64,000 nucleotides of DNA, taken from the NCBI GenBank assembly GCA_046294625.1, contig JBKBKN010000006.1, forward strand, positions 1 to 64,000, given 5' to 3'. Both the position numbers and the translations under genes were made by a program. Positions 51,820-61,300 of this stretch are shown piece after piece (position 1 is the stretch's first letter; each line of letters starts with the position of its first letter). Under the pieces are notes generated by a model. The model was not told where the DNA came from and searched no databases. It saw only the letters and a program-made list of their open reading frames with translations. This DNA is from JBKBKN01 sp046294625. Lineage in GTDB: Bacteria > Bacteroidota > Bacteroidia > M30B66.

Positions 51820-53928
51820 ATGAGAAGCTTTCTGTTTCTGTTTTCGGATAAGCATAATCTGATTTACCGCTGGATTTTGTTTTTAATAAGCCTTCTGACG
51901 GTAGTTTATCTCTTTCCGCGCGAAGCCAAGTTTCGCTACACCTTCGACAATGGAAAGTTGTGGCTTTACGATAATTACTATTCCCCTTTTGATGTTGCTA
52001 TCAAAAAGACAACAGAAGAATACAATAAAGAAGTCGAAGAAGCCATAAAAAACAGCCGTCTTTATTTCATTTACGACGATCAGATCATTCTTGAAAAAGA
52101 ATTTGGTTACGAAGAGTTTCTTAGGGATTATCTTCAGCGTTTAGCACTTGGAGTGAACAAAGCACAAGATGCTGAAGCTTTTTCGCGAGCTTTTCCGGAG
52201 GCACAACGTTTCAAGGATGAACTTTTTAAGGTCATTAGAACAATCTATGAAAAAGGAATCATTCAGCAGCACAAATATTTAAAAGACAAGAAGAAGAATG
52301 ATGTCATCATCGTAATAAAAGACAAACTTGCCCATGAAACAGCATTAAATGAAGTGTTCACTGAATCGATGGCTGTTGAAAAAGCACTTTCGCAGCTTAG
52401 TAGCATCAGAGGTTTGAGCACCAATGAGCTGAAGGTTTTTCTTGAGAAATTTATTTCACCAAATATTTTCTACAGCGAGGAGCTTACACAGAAAGCAAGG
52501 GAGCGGGATATTAACACCATTTCGGTTAGCCGTGGAATGATTAGCAAAGGAGAACTAGTTATCTCTAAAGGCGAAATGATAACCACTGATCGTTATCAAC
52601 TCTTAGAATCCATCAAAGAAGAATACGAGCGGCAATCAGGAGCGCAGAATATAAAGGAAGGCTTACTCATTTTCGCCCAATTAATCATTGCTTTCATATT
52701 ACTCGGCATGCTCATTAGTTTTCTAATGTTGTTCAGGAAAGATCTTGCAGAAGATAATACCAAGTTGACTTTCATTTTTGTGCTCATTCTCTTGTTTGTG
52801 TTTGCCATAGCTGTGGTATCGCGATCTAAGGTCTTAAACATTTATCTGATTCCATATTGTATACTACCTATTGTGCTCAGGGCATTTTTCGATACGCGAT
52901 TGGCTTCATTTGCCCATATGATTACTGTTTTAATAATGAGTTTTCATGCCCCCGATCCATTGGAGTTTATTCTGATTATGCTTTGTGGCGGCATCATTTC
53001 CATTTTTAGCATTGTGAATATGCAAAAGCGATCACAGCTTTTTATCACCATCTCTGTTCTGTTCTTAGTGTTTTTCATCGTTTATGCTGCTTACACTGTA
53101 ATTCGAGAAGGAAACATCAATTCTATCAGTTACAGCAGGGTGTCGTGGCTTGCAGCCGGTGCAGCATTTACTTTGTTTTCCTATCCATTTATTTATCTCT
53201 TTGAAAAGGTATTCGGCTTCATCAGTGATGTTTCGCTCTTAGAGTTGTCTGATACCAACAATCCATTATTAAAAGAACTTGCCTTAAAATCGCCCGGGAC
53301 TTTTCAGCACTCTTTACAAGTGGCCAATTTGTCAGAAGCTGCTATACGGAAAATTGGTGGAAATAGCATGCTAGTAAGAGCGGGGGCTTTATATCATGAT
53401 ATCGGGAAAATGGACATGGCGCGCTATTTTATCGAAAATCAGGTTACGGGAGTGAATCCCCACGACGAACTTCCGTTCGATGAAAGTGCCAGAATCATTA
53501 TCAATCATGTGAAAGCAGGAATAGAAAAGGCAAGAAGTCATAATATTCCGGACATGATCATTGACTTCATCAGAACCCATCATGGTACCACAAGGGTGCA
53601 GTATTTCTATCGAAATTATTTGAAAAATTTCCCTGATAAAATTGTGGATGACACTATGTTCCGCTATCCTGGCCCTATTCCTTACTCAAAGGAGACCGCA
53701 GTGCTCATGATGGCCGATGCAGTAGAAGCAACTTCGAGAACTTTGAAAAAATATGATGTGGAAACAATCGATCATTTAATCAATGAAATCATCGACAATC
53801 AAATAGCTGAGCAACAGTTTATTAATTCCGACATTACCTTCAAAGACATAACGAACATTAAAAAAGTATTCAAGCGAATGCTGATGAACATTTATCACGT
53901 GCGCATTGAATATCCGGAGAATGGCTAA
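51820..53928 (+). CDS. pgpH: 7TM-HD phosphohydrolase, PgpH type (probable c-di-AMP phosphodiesterase)
   Basis: A 702-residue membrane protein with the PgpH/YqfF layout. A first membrane segment (about 17-33) is followed by a large extracytoplasmic 7TMR-HDED domain (about 40-280). Six or seven helices follow (about 287-470), then a cytoplasmic HD domain (about 485-640). HD residues visible are H497 (FQHSLQVANLSEAA), H526-D527 (GALYHDIGKMD) and the HHG motif in IRTHHGTTRVQYFYR. Members hydrolyse cyclic di-AMP to pApA and so influence osmolyte balance and cell-wall homeostasis. It has its own terminator upstream, and the DUF2141 gene starts 70 nt downstream. Confidence 0.92.
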   Translation: MRSFLFLFSDKHNLIYRWILFLISLLTVVYLFPREAKFRYTFDNGKLWLYDNYYSPFDVAIKKTTEEYNKEVEEAIKNSRLYFIYDDQIILEKEFGYEEFLRDYLQRLALGVNKAQDAEAFSRAFPEAQRFKDELFKVIRTIYEKGIIQQHKYLKDKKKNDVIIVIKDKLAHETALNEVFTESMAVEKALSQLSSIRGLSTNELKVFLEKFISPNIFYSEELTQKARERDINTISVSRGMISKGELVISKGEMITTDRYQLLESIKEEYERQSGAQNIKEGLLIFAQLIIAFILLGMLISFLMLFRKDLAEDNTKLTFIFVLILLFVFAIAVVSRSKVLNIYLIPYCILPIVLRAFFDTRLASFAHMITVLIMSFHAPDPLEFILIMLCGGIISIFSIVNMQKRSQLFITISVLFLVFFIVYAAYTVIREGNINSISYSRVSWLAAGAAFTLFSYPFIYLFEKVFGFISDVSLLELSDTNNPLLKELALKSPGTFQHSLQVANLSEAAIRKIGGNSMLVRAGALYHDIGKMDMARYFIENQVTGVNPHDELPFDESARIIINHVKAGIEKARSHNIPDMIIDFIRTHHGTTRVQYFYRNYLKNFPDKIVDDTMFRYPGPIPYSKETAVLMMADAVEATSRTLKKYDVETIDHLINEIIDNQIAEQQFINSDITFKDITNIKKVFKRMLMNIYHVRIEYPENG

Positions 53929-53998
53929 GCCGAAAACATTTTTTTCAAACACATAACAAAGGCGCGTTACTTGATGTTTTATTATTTGGTATTCAATA

Positions 53999-54448
53999 AT
54001 GAGTGTATCGGATATGAGAAATATTGTAACGATTTTTATCTTAGTTTTTTCTGTGATATGTAATTCTGCCATGCTTTTCGGCAACGAGATTGTCATAGAA
54101 ATTGAAGGCTTGAGAAGTTCGAATGGTAAAATATTAATTGGGGTATATAATCATAAGGACAAATTCCCAAAAGATGGAGGCAGCATACTCAATTTAGCAG
54201 GAGAAATTGTGAATGGCAGAGCTACACTTCAAGCCAAGAATTTGCCACCGGGTGAATATGCGTTTGCCCTTTTGCATGATGAGAACGGAAATAACGAAAT
54301 GGACTACAATTGGCTTGGAATGCCTAAAGAAGGTTTTGGCTTCTCACGTAATCCGTCCATGGGCTTATCAGCGCCATCATTCGACGAAACCAAAGTTCAC
54401 TTTAACGGTTCAGCCAAAATTATCAAAATCAAGGTAAAATATATGTAA
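53999..54448 (+). CDS. DUF2141 exported protein
   Basis: A 149-residue protein with a signal peptide (MRNIVTIFILVFSVICNSAM) and a DUF2141 beta-sandwich: IVIEIEGLRSSNGKILIGVY, LPPGEYAFALLHDENGNNEM, and the signature DYNWLGMPKEGFGFSRNPSM. The D-x-N-x-N-x-x-x-D-x-N loop looks suited to calcium. The function is unknown; family members are small exported proteins. ATG 53999 and ATG 54014 both give a workable signal peptide. I list the first. No strong terminator was seen in the AT-rich stretch that follows. Confidence 0.88.
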   Translation: MSVSDMRNIVTIFILVFSVICNSAMLFGNEIVIEIEGLRSSNGKILIGVYNHKDKFPKDGGSILNLAGEIVNGRATLQAKNLPPGEYAFALLHDENGNNEMDYNWLGMPKEGFGFSRNPSMGLSAPSFDETKVHFNGSAKIIKIKVKYM

Positions 54449-54507
54449 AAGCCTAAAAGACTTAAAACGCTGATCAATATTCAATATACGTTTAAGACCG
54501 ACTCACT

Positions 54508-54705
54508 ATGTCACAACAGAATGTTGAACAGCCCAACCCTTTCTACATTTACTTAAACTTTGTAAACCGAGATACACTTGAATGGGGTGATAATTTTATT
54601 GAACGCGAATTGAAGAAACAATTTGAGTCACAGCATTCAAATTTAAAAATCATGAAGCTTTCCTGTTTTGGATTTCTGAATTTCTTTATAGAAATTCAGA
54701 AATGA
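54508..54705 (+). CDS. Doubtful small ORF
   Basis: A 65-codon frame (MSQQNVEQPNPFYIYLNFVN, then RDTLEWGDNFIERELKKQFE) with no signal, family or paralogue I recognise. Its last 11 codons lie inside a perfect 14-bp inverted repeat (54672-54703), which is unusual for coding sequence and lowers confidence. It may be the remains of a longer gene. The stretch 54449-55091 as a whole looks weakly coding. Confidence 0.3.
   Translation: MSQQNVEQPNPFYIYLNFVNRDTLEWGDNFIERELKKQFESQHSNLKIMKLSCFGFLNFFIEIQK
54672..54703. repeat. Perfect 14-bp inverted repeat with 4-nt loop
   Basis: ATTTCTGAATTTCT (54672-54685), loop TTAT, then AGAAATTCAGAAAT (54690-54703). The arms are exact reverse complements and AT-rich. 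No T-tract follows on the plus strand. It may be a hairpin that protects or ends an RNA, or a protein-binding dyad. The structure is certain, the role is not. Confidence 0.75.
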
Positions 54706-54762
54706 GCTAGCCTGGTCTTCTCCAACTTTCCTCCTGACAGCACTTATACATTTTAAAATAAA

Positions 54763-55059
54763 ATGAACGTGCATGCCGGAATGTTATATGCCGAAGCCAA
54801 TAGTTATGAAAATTCAAAAAAACACCTTTCATCACTAGCCATTAATTTTTCGACAGTACCCTTTCATATAATCACAGGAGCCCCTGAAGATGTAATTGCT
54901 GACGAAGAAATTGTTTGTTTGAGCAACTATGCTAACATTAGTGTATTCAGGAAACGAAGTTTACTCCAAAAACAGGAAGATTATCAAGTAGCGCTGATGA
55001 ATTACTACAAGAAAACAATTCAGGAAACTTTGAAAAACCGCTCAACCCAGAATCTTTGA
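54763..55059 (+). CDS. Doubtful small ORF, possible remnant of a universal-stress (Usp) domain
   Basis: A 98-codon frame. NVHAGMLYAEANSYENSKKH followed by VPFHIITGAPEDVIADEEIV and ISVFRKRSLLQK resembles the second half of a Usp domain (strand, helix, x-G-x-P-x-x-x-I, then a K-R-S turn). The upstream half of such a domain is missing, and the downstream sequence (QEDYQVALMNYYKKTIQ) does not continue the fold. An in-frame stop lies just upstream. I treat it as a likely fragment with weak support. Confidence 0.35.
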   Translation: MNVHAGMLYAEANSYENSKKHLSSLAINFSTVPFHIITGAPEDVIADEEIVCLSNYANISVFRKRSLLQKQEDYQVALMNYYKKTIQETLKNRSTQNL

Positions 55060-55091
55060 AATCAGCGGAGAGAAGGAAAAGGGGATAGCAA

Positions 55092-55607
55092 TCATTTATT
55101 CAACTTTTGGGCAACCTTTTCTAGAATGTGCTGCACCGCCGGACATATTAAGGTGTTATTTAGGGTCACCTTATTGATTTGTGTTACGCGCTTCCGATCG
55201 GTATGTGGATAAGTGCGGCAAGCTGTTGGCCTATCATCATAAACCGTGCAGTAATTTTCTGCATCAAGAAAAACGCAAGGACTTGATTTAAGCACATAGC
55301 AATGGTCAACTTGGTCTTTATCGAGATATTTATCAATAAACTGAGATGGTTTCATACGCAAGCGTTTCGCCAGTCGGTCAATATCCCGCTCATAGATGGC
55401 CGGGCTGGTTGTTTTGCAACAATTCGCACACGAAAGACAATCGATGTTTTCAATTGCTTCTGCGTGTGCTTCGTGCACAAGGCGGTCGGCCTGTTCCGGC
55501 CTGATTTTGTTAAGTTTCTTCAGTGTCGATTCATAGTCGGGGCGGAATTTAATTCCTTGCTCATGTATGTTTTTTGTAAAAAACGGTGTATCGTTAAAAT
55601 CCTGCAT
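55092..55607 (-). CDS. YkgJ family cysteine-cluster protein
   Basis: A 171-residue protein with the YkgJ cysteine pattern: CLSCANCCKTTSPAIYERDI, CYVLKSSPCVFLDAENYCTV, YDDRPTACRTYPH and a final TLICPAV cysteine. The spaced cysteines bind a zinc or Fe-S centre. In the family the motif C-x-x-C-x-x-C-C is followed by a D-I-x-R helix, as here. The biochemical role is not settled. It reads toward the doubtful ORFs and is divergent from the M23 peptidase gene, about 119 nt apart. Confidence 0.9.
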   Translation of the reverse strand: MQDFNDTPFFTKNIHEQGIKFRPDYESTLKKLNKIRPEQADRLVHEAHAEAIENIDCLSCANCCKTTSPAIYERDIDRLAKRLRMKPSQFIDKYLDKDQVDHCYVLKSSPCVFLDAENYCTVYDDRPTACRTYPHTDRKRVTQINKVTLNNTLICPAVQHILEKVAQKLNK

Positions 55608-55726
55608 CCGTTAAATTCAATTAAAATGTTCGAAATTAATTTTATTATCAATTGTTCATAACTTATGTTTGCGCTGCAAATCAACACAATCGAGAATAAA
55701 TAAATTCGCTTTCACAAAAATACGTT

Positions 55727-56662
55727 TTGAAGTTAATCACAGCCATAACATTTCTGCTCTTCACGCTCACACAACTGCAATCAAGCCCTTACGATGCAGA
55801 TTTATTGTCGAACCGCTTTATGGCTGACCCGCCTGATACGTCAAAAATGCGCATGATTAAGTTTTCTGATTTTGTTGAAGAAGAAGACTTTGGAGAAGAA
55901 GAAGAACTTGCTTGCGATGAAGAATCAACCATAGAATCATCTTTTATGTTGGCTGGTTTCCCAATGGATTTTTGGGATACTCAGAAAGTGAATCCTTTTA
56001 ATATGGATTTCAAGTCATTTAAAGACACCTGTTACATAAAGCTTGTTTATGATGGTGAGTGTGACTATGCGCATCCGATCAACGGAGTTGTAACGAGTGA
56101 ATTTGGCTTCCGCCGCACTCGTTATCACTATGGAATCGACATCGATCTCGAAACCGGCGACCCAGTGGTAGCTGCGTTCGAGGGTTTAGTGCGAATTTCA
56201 AAATACTCGCCATCTTATGGTTATTATATTGTGATTCGTCATAAGAATGGCTTAGAAACCTTGTATGCACACCTATCAGAATTAAAAGTTCCGGTTGGAG
56301 CCTATGTTCAGGCAGGCGAAGTGATTGGGTTAGGAGGCAATACCGGAAAGTCCAGAGGCAGTCATCTGCATTTCGAAGTTCGCTATATGGGTCAACAAAT
56401 CAATCCAAGAGAAATTATAGATTTCAATGAACGCACTTATGTAGCTGCAGATTTTTTGCTTACCCCAAAACATTTCGAATATCTCAAAAATACATACGGC
56501 GGAGGAGCTGTTGGTACAGCAAGATATTACAAAGTGAAAAAGGGTGATACACTCTCCAAGATTGCTTCCAGAAATCGCACTACAGTGGCCAGACTTTGTA
56601 AGTTAAACAAGATTAAGCCGACTACTGTGCTTCAGCCCGGAAAAACACTCCGTATTGCTTAA
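55727..56662 (+). CDS. Periplasmic M23 peptidoglycan endopeptidase with LysM domain
   Basis: A 311-residue protein. It starts at a TTG (55727), which gives a proper signal peptide (KLITAITFLLFTLTQLQSS). The next Met would remove it. After an acidic linker (about 30-75) comes the M23 domain (about 110-235): HPINGVVTSEFGFRRTRYHY, GIDIDLETGDPVVAAFEG, YYIVIRHKNGLETLYAHLSE and GKSRGSHLHFEVRY, with the zinc ligands His/Asp and H-x-H. A C-terminal LysM domain (about 266-310, YYKVKKGDTLSKIASRNRTT) binds glycan. It cuts cross-linking peptides in the wall. TAAATTCG about 20 nt upstream is a variant -7 box. Confidence 0.9.
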   Translation: MKLITAITFLLFTLTQLQSSPYDADLLSNRFMADPPDTSKMRMIKFSDFVEEEDFGEEEELACDEESTIESSFMLAGFPMDFWDTQKVNPFNMDFKSFKDTCYIKLVYDGECDYAHPINGVVTSEFGFRRTRYHYGIDIDLETGDPVVAAFEGLVRISKYSPSYGYYIVIRHKNGLETLYAHLSELKVPVGAYVQAGEVIGLGGNTGKSRGSHLHFEVRYMGQQINPREIIDFNERTYVAADFLLTPKHFEYLKNTYGGGAVGTARYYKVKKGDTLSKIASRNRTTVARLCKLNKIKPTTVLQPGKTLRIA

Positions 56663-56763
56663 TTATTATTACGGATTGCGGATTTGATTTCGTTTGCATC
56701 TTCCTTTAAAAAATCTTGAACATCTTCATTTTTTTGAACTTAATTTGCGCTCAAATTTAAACT

Positions 56764-58290
56764 ATGAGCGAAAGGAAAGTGAGAGTGCGTTTCGCACCCA
56801 GCCCGACAGGATATTTACATATCGGCGGCGTGAGAACAGCGTTGTATAATTATTTGTTTGCCAAGCAACATCAAGGAGATTTCATTGTAAGAATCGAAGA
56901 CACGGATCAAACCCGATTTGTACCGGGTGCGGAAGATTATATTTTGGAATCATTGCGCTGGTTGGGTATAGAACCGGTAGAAAGTCCTTCACATGGCGGA
57001 CCCCATGAACCTTACCGTCAAAGTGAGCGTAAGGCCATTTATCGACAATATGCGGAACAGCTCATTGAAGCGGGGCATGCTTACTATGCATTCGACACAC
57101 CCGAAGAACTGGAAGATATGCGTCAAAAGTTGACAGCTGCCAAAGTTGCTTCGCCCCAGTATAACGCCATCACCCGCCAGAATATGAAAAATTCGCTCAC
57201 CTTACCGGAAATCGAAGTGAAGCGAAGACTCGATGCAGGCGAGCCTTATGTGATTCGCATCAAATTACCGCGCCAGGAAGAAGTAAGGTTTCATGATATT
57301 ATCCGCGGGTGGATTGTGGTGCACACACAAAATATGGACGACAAGGTATTGTTTAAATCCGATGGCATGCCTACGTACCATTTAGCCAATGTGGTGGATG
57401 ACTATTTAATGAAAATATCGCATGTGATCAGGGGAGAGGAATGGTTGCCTTCCGCACCGCTGCATGTGTTACTTTATCGCTATTTGGGTTGGGAAGAGGT
57501 GATGCCGCAGTTTGCACATTTACCACTCATACTCAAACCCGATGGAAATGGTAAACTATCGAAACGCGATGGTGATCGTCTCGGATTTCCTGTAGCCCCA
57601 TTAGATTGGACAGATCCACATTCCGGCGAGAAAACAAGTGGTTACCGTGAAAAAGGTTATTTCCCTGAAGCGGTAATTAATTTCTTGGCTTTGCTCGGAT
57701 GGAATCCCGGAACACCACAAGAAATGTTTAGTTTGAGTGAACTTGCCGAAATTTTTTCATTGGAGCGTGTGAGCAAGGCCGGAGCCAAGTTTGATTTTGA
57801 AAAGGCAAAATGGTTCAATCATCAGTATCTCATGATGAAAGACGATGCGTATCTCGGCGCTGAATTACAAAAAATGCTGAAGTCAAACGGTATTTCGGCA
57901 ACTGATGAATATGCCGAAAAAGTATGCAGCCTAATGAAAGAACGTGCACATTTTATTAATGACCTTTGGGAGCAATCCAAATATTTTTTCATCGCCCCTG
58001 AGCGGATAGATTTGCAAACGCTGCAGAAGAAGTGGAAACCTGAATTACACGATATCATTTCAGGTTGGGTCAACACATTGCAGTCACTGGAATCTTTTCA
58101 AGCTGCGGATATTGAAACAGTTTCAAAAGCCTATTTAGAGACTAAAGGAGTGGGAATTGGCAGTGTGTTGCAAATATTCAGAATTCTGATTACCGGTGTT
58201 GGGTTTGGTCCTTCCATGTTTGAAGTATGCGCTATGTTGGGTAGGGAGGAAGTGGTTAAACGACTGCAATCCAATCTGGCGAAAGTTTAA
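56764..58290 (+). CDS. gltX: Glutamyl-tRNA synthetase
   Basis: A 508-residue class I synthetase. Its HIGH-type motif is RFAPSPTGYLHIGGVRTALY (about 9-28) and its KMSKS-type motif is GNGKLSKRDGDRLG with K264-R268. The GDFIVRIEDTDQTR segment and the C-terminal anticodon-binding helical domain (from about 340) are present. It charges tRNA-Glu with glutamate. The HIGG and KLSKR variants are normal for this family. The gene ends before a bidirectional terminator. TTAATTTG upstream of the ATG is a near-match -7 box. Confidence 0.97.
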   Translation: MSERKVRVRFAPSPTGYLHIGGVRTALYNYLFAKQHQGDFIVRIEDTDQTRFVPGAEDYILESLRWLGIEPVESPSHGGPHEPYRQSERKAIYRQYAEQLIEAGHAYYAFDTPEELEDMRQKLTAAKVASPQYNAITRQNMKNSLTLPEIEVKRRLDAGEPYVIRIKLPRQEEVRFHDIIRGWIVVHTQNMDDKVLFKSDGMPTYHLANVVDDYLMKISHVIRGEEWLPSAPLHVLLYRYLGWEEVMPQFAHLPLILKPDGNGKLSKRDGDRLGFPVAPLDWTDPHSGEKTSGYREKGYFPEAVINFLALLGWNPGTPQEMFSLSELAEIFSLERVSKAGAKFDFEKAKWFNHQYLMMKDDAYLGAELQKMLKSNGISATDEYAEKVCSLMKERAHFINDLWEQSKYFFIAPERIDLQTLQKKWKPELHDIISGWVNTLQSLESFQAADIETVSKAYLETKGVGIGSVLQIFRILITGVGFGPSMFEVCAMLGREEVVKRLQSNLAKV

Positions 58291-58321
58291 TAGACGGACA
58301 AATTAAAGAAAGTAATAAAAG

Positions 58322-58354
58322 AAAAGCCAGACAATTTTGTCCGGCTTTTCTTTT
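58322..58354. terminator. Bidirectional terminator between gltX and the giant surface protein
   Basis: AAAAGCC (58322-58328) pairs with GGCTTTT (58343-58349), continued inward by GACA/TGTC with one A-C mismatch. A T-rich end (58351-58354) follows on the plus strand and an A-run precedes on the other side. It serves gltX (+) and the minus-strand gene ending at 58373. Confidence 0.8.
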
Positions 58355-58372
58355 ATGCATTACACACTAGGC

Positions 58373-61300
58373 TTATCTCATAAACAGTTTATTGCTAAAC
58401 TGAGCTCTTCCATTGGTCATGTTAAGCATATAAATTCCTGAAGCCAAATTGAGTCCATCGATACGGAAAGTATTCTGTCCCTTATGTGCATTGAATTGAT
58501 AGTTGCCGATGATCGCACCTTTGCTGTCGATGAGTCGAACTACAAATGGTCCGGATGCATTGGAATTGTAAAAAATATTAATTCCTGTTCTGTCTGAAAC
58601 AAATGCTGTTACAGATTCTGCCATATCTGCACTGAACATTACCGGAACTATTTCGCTGTAGGTACTTGTGCCATCGAAATCGGTTTGTTTCAATCTGTAA
58701 TAAGAAACACCCATCAGCGGATTCATATCCACATCAGTGTAGGTAATCACGGTATTGCTGTTGCCAGCACCGGGACGTGTCAGAATAGGCTGGAATTGCT
58801 GTGCGTTGGCGCTTCGTTCCACTGTAAAGAAAGCATTATTGATTTCAGAAGCAGTAATCCATCTAAGGTCAACAGTTTGATTGTTGTAGTTGGCTACTGC
58901 ATCAAAGCTTAGCAATTGAACCGGCAATGGATTGTCTATCCAGTCGCTAAGTGTCCATCTGGAGAATGCAGGGATGCCTGACAGTTGCACCCAGTTGTTA
59001 ATCACATCATTGGATAGGTTTGCAGGCTGGAATTGTCCTTCCCAGGTAATACCATTGTCGGTAGATCGCCATGGTAATAAGTTGGCCTTCACATGTGCAG
59101 GGAAGCCTACATCAACCTGCATTTCATCATCGAAATAGAAGATGCGCAGTATTGCATCTAATCCGGTATTCACGCTTGGTGAAATATCGAAGTAACGACG
59201 AATGCTTTGATAGCTTCCCGCGTGGGTAAATTGTTGATGGCCGCGCTCCACTGAGGTGATTCCCGGCGCAGTGGCTCCGGTTTGGATACTTACGCCCATG
59301 CCACCGATATCTGTATAATTGGTGTTGGCTGCCATGTCCACAAAGGTTTTGATTTCCCCTGGGAAACCATACACACGGTGGTTATTGCTTTCATTCACAA
59401 GCTGACCGGTGCCAAGCAGGTCGATGTCATTACCGTTTAGGTTCAATTTACCTTGAACAAAAGTTAAGTTGCCACTTATGTTCACATCATTGTCGAGCCG
59501 AACAGCTGGGTCAACAGGTGCAGTGTTATCCACTGTGAGATTACCAAATGTTGATATGGTGGCTCCATCAAGCACTTGCGTAGCATTTGCGCGCAAGCGA
59601 ACCGTTCCTGCTCCTAGCGATGCAATGCCATTGTTGGTAAAGTTGCCATATATACTTAAGTCTGCTCCCGCATTCACTATAACACTTGCGGCATTCTGAA
59701 TCACTAAGTTTCGCACCAGCGATGTGTTGTTAGAGCTCACTTCGGGGAATACATTTCCCATTTGCGGATTGGTCGGAATAATTACGTCGGAAGTAATATT
59801 TGGTACAATTCCGCAGCCCCAGTTGGCCGGTGTATCCCAATCAGTGCCATTACCTAGCCAAACACCGGGTTGCTGGATGGCCACTGTGAAAATTAAGGAT
59901 TGCACGGTGGAAGGGGTAGCGCAGAAAGCTGAAGAAATCATTTCTACTTCAATTTGATCGCCGTTTACCAAATTGTCATCGAAATAGTTCGAGCTGGGCA
60001 AACCGACGTCCATACCATTTTTCTTCCATTGATAGATGGGCGAGCATCCACCATTTGTAGGGATAGCATTGAAAGTAGCTTCATTTACATTGCACAGCGG
60101 CATTGCTGGTATGGATGCAATATTCACATCTGGAAAGGCATTGGCGTGATTTTTCACTTCAATCAAATAGGAAGGCGCTTGGCAGCTTCCGATAATTGGA
60201 ATGGCCATATAAAGTCCATCGGCTGCTACATTGCTCAGGGTTTGAGATGTTTCGCCAACTAACAACACCCCGTCTTTGTACCAAGTGTAAGATGAACCAG
60301 GTGCAGAAGTTAGATCAACAGTTGCAGAAGAACACAAATCAGTTGGTCCGGATGGAGTGAGTGTGGTTACAATTACACATGAAGTTGGGCTAAATCGGAA
60401 AGCTGTGGTGTTGTTATTGATGTAGGTGCCAAATCCGAGCGGATCGGTCATGTTGCAAACGCTTGTATTAGCTGTGCCTGCCGCGCTGCTTGGCCATGCT
60501 CCCGCATTGGCTGTTCGATTCACAAAATCGGAATTCGTTGCCCCTCTCAATCCGATTTGCATATTTTCCATATAATCAAATATAGCCCAAGAAGATTGGT
60601 TTCGGTAACGGAAATCAATCATATTTGAGTTTGTACCACCATTTTCATGAAGCCTGATTTGGAAATCAATTCTGCTACGGTCAGAGCCGAGAAATGTAGA
60701 AGTTCGGCTAAGCGGTTTTTGCGTAAATCCAACCCACTCAATGGTTACTATTCGATTAGGAGCCGTTCCGGAAACATTCGTCACAATTTGTGCAGTAGCA
60801 GGGGCACTGATAAGTACGGTTTTGCTCCACAAATCAGTTCCTAATCCTGAAATCACTCCATCTATGGTACCACTTCCGCCAAGGTTGCCGTTTGTGCTAA
60901 TTGGCGTGGCGGCGTTGGTTGCCGGTGTTCCGGATCCAAACCAAATAAATCCATTAGAATTTATACCAAACGAAGTATATGTGTTGCCCACAAATTGGAA
61001 GGAAAATCCTGCAGGGAAATCGATATTAGTGTAGTTGACATCATCAATATCTCCCGATGCAATCAGGGTGGTACCGCTTGCACCAACCACAGTGGAATAA
61101 GTACTCACCAAATTTGAGCCGCTATATCCAGCGCTAACTGTTGATGGTGGTGGGGGCACAACACTCGGATCAAATACATTCACAGTAGTAGTGGCCGTGG
61201 CTGTGCAGCCTGCTTCATCATAAGCAAACACACTGTAAACTCGGCTACCTTGTGGATCAGCTACCACCGTATTGCCAGAATAACTATCTAGGTTGATGCA

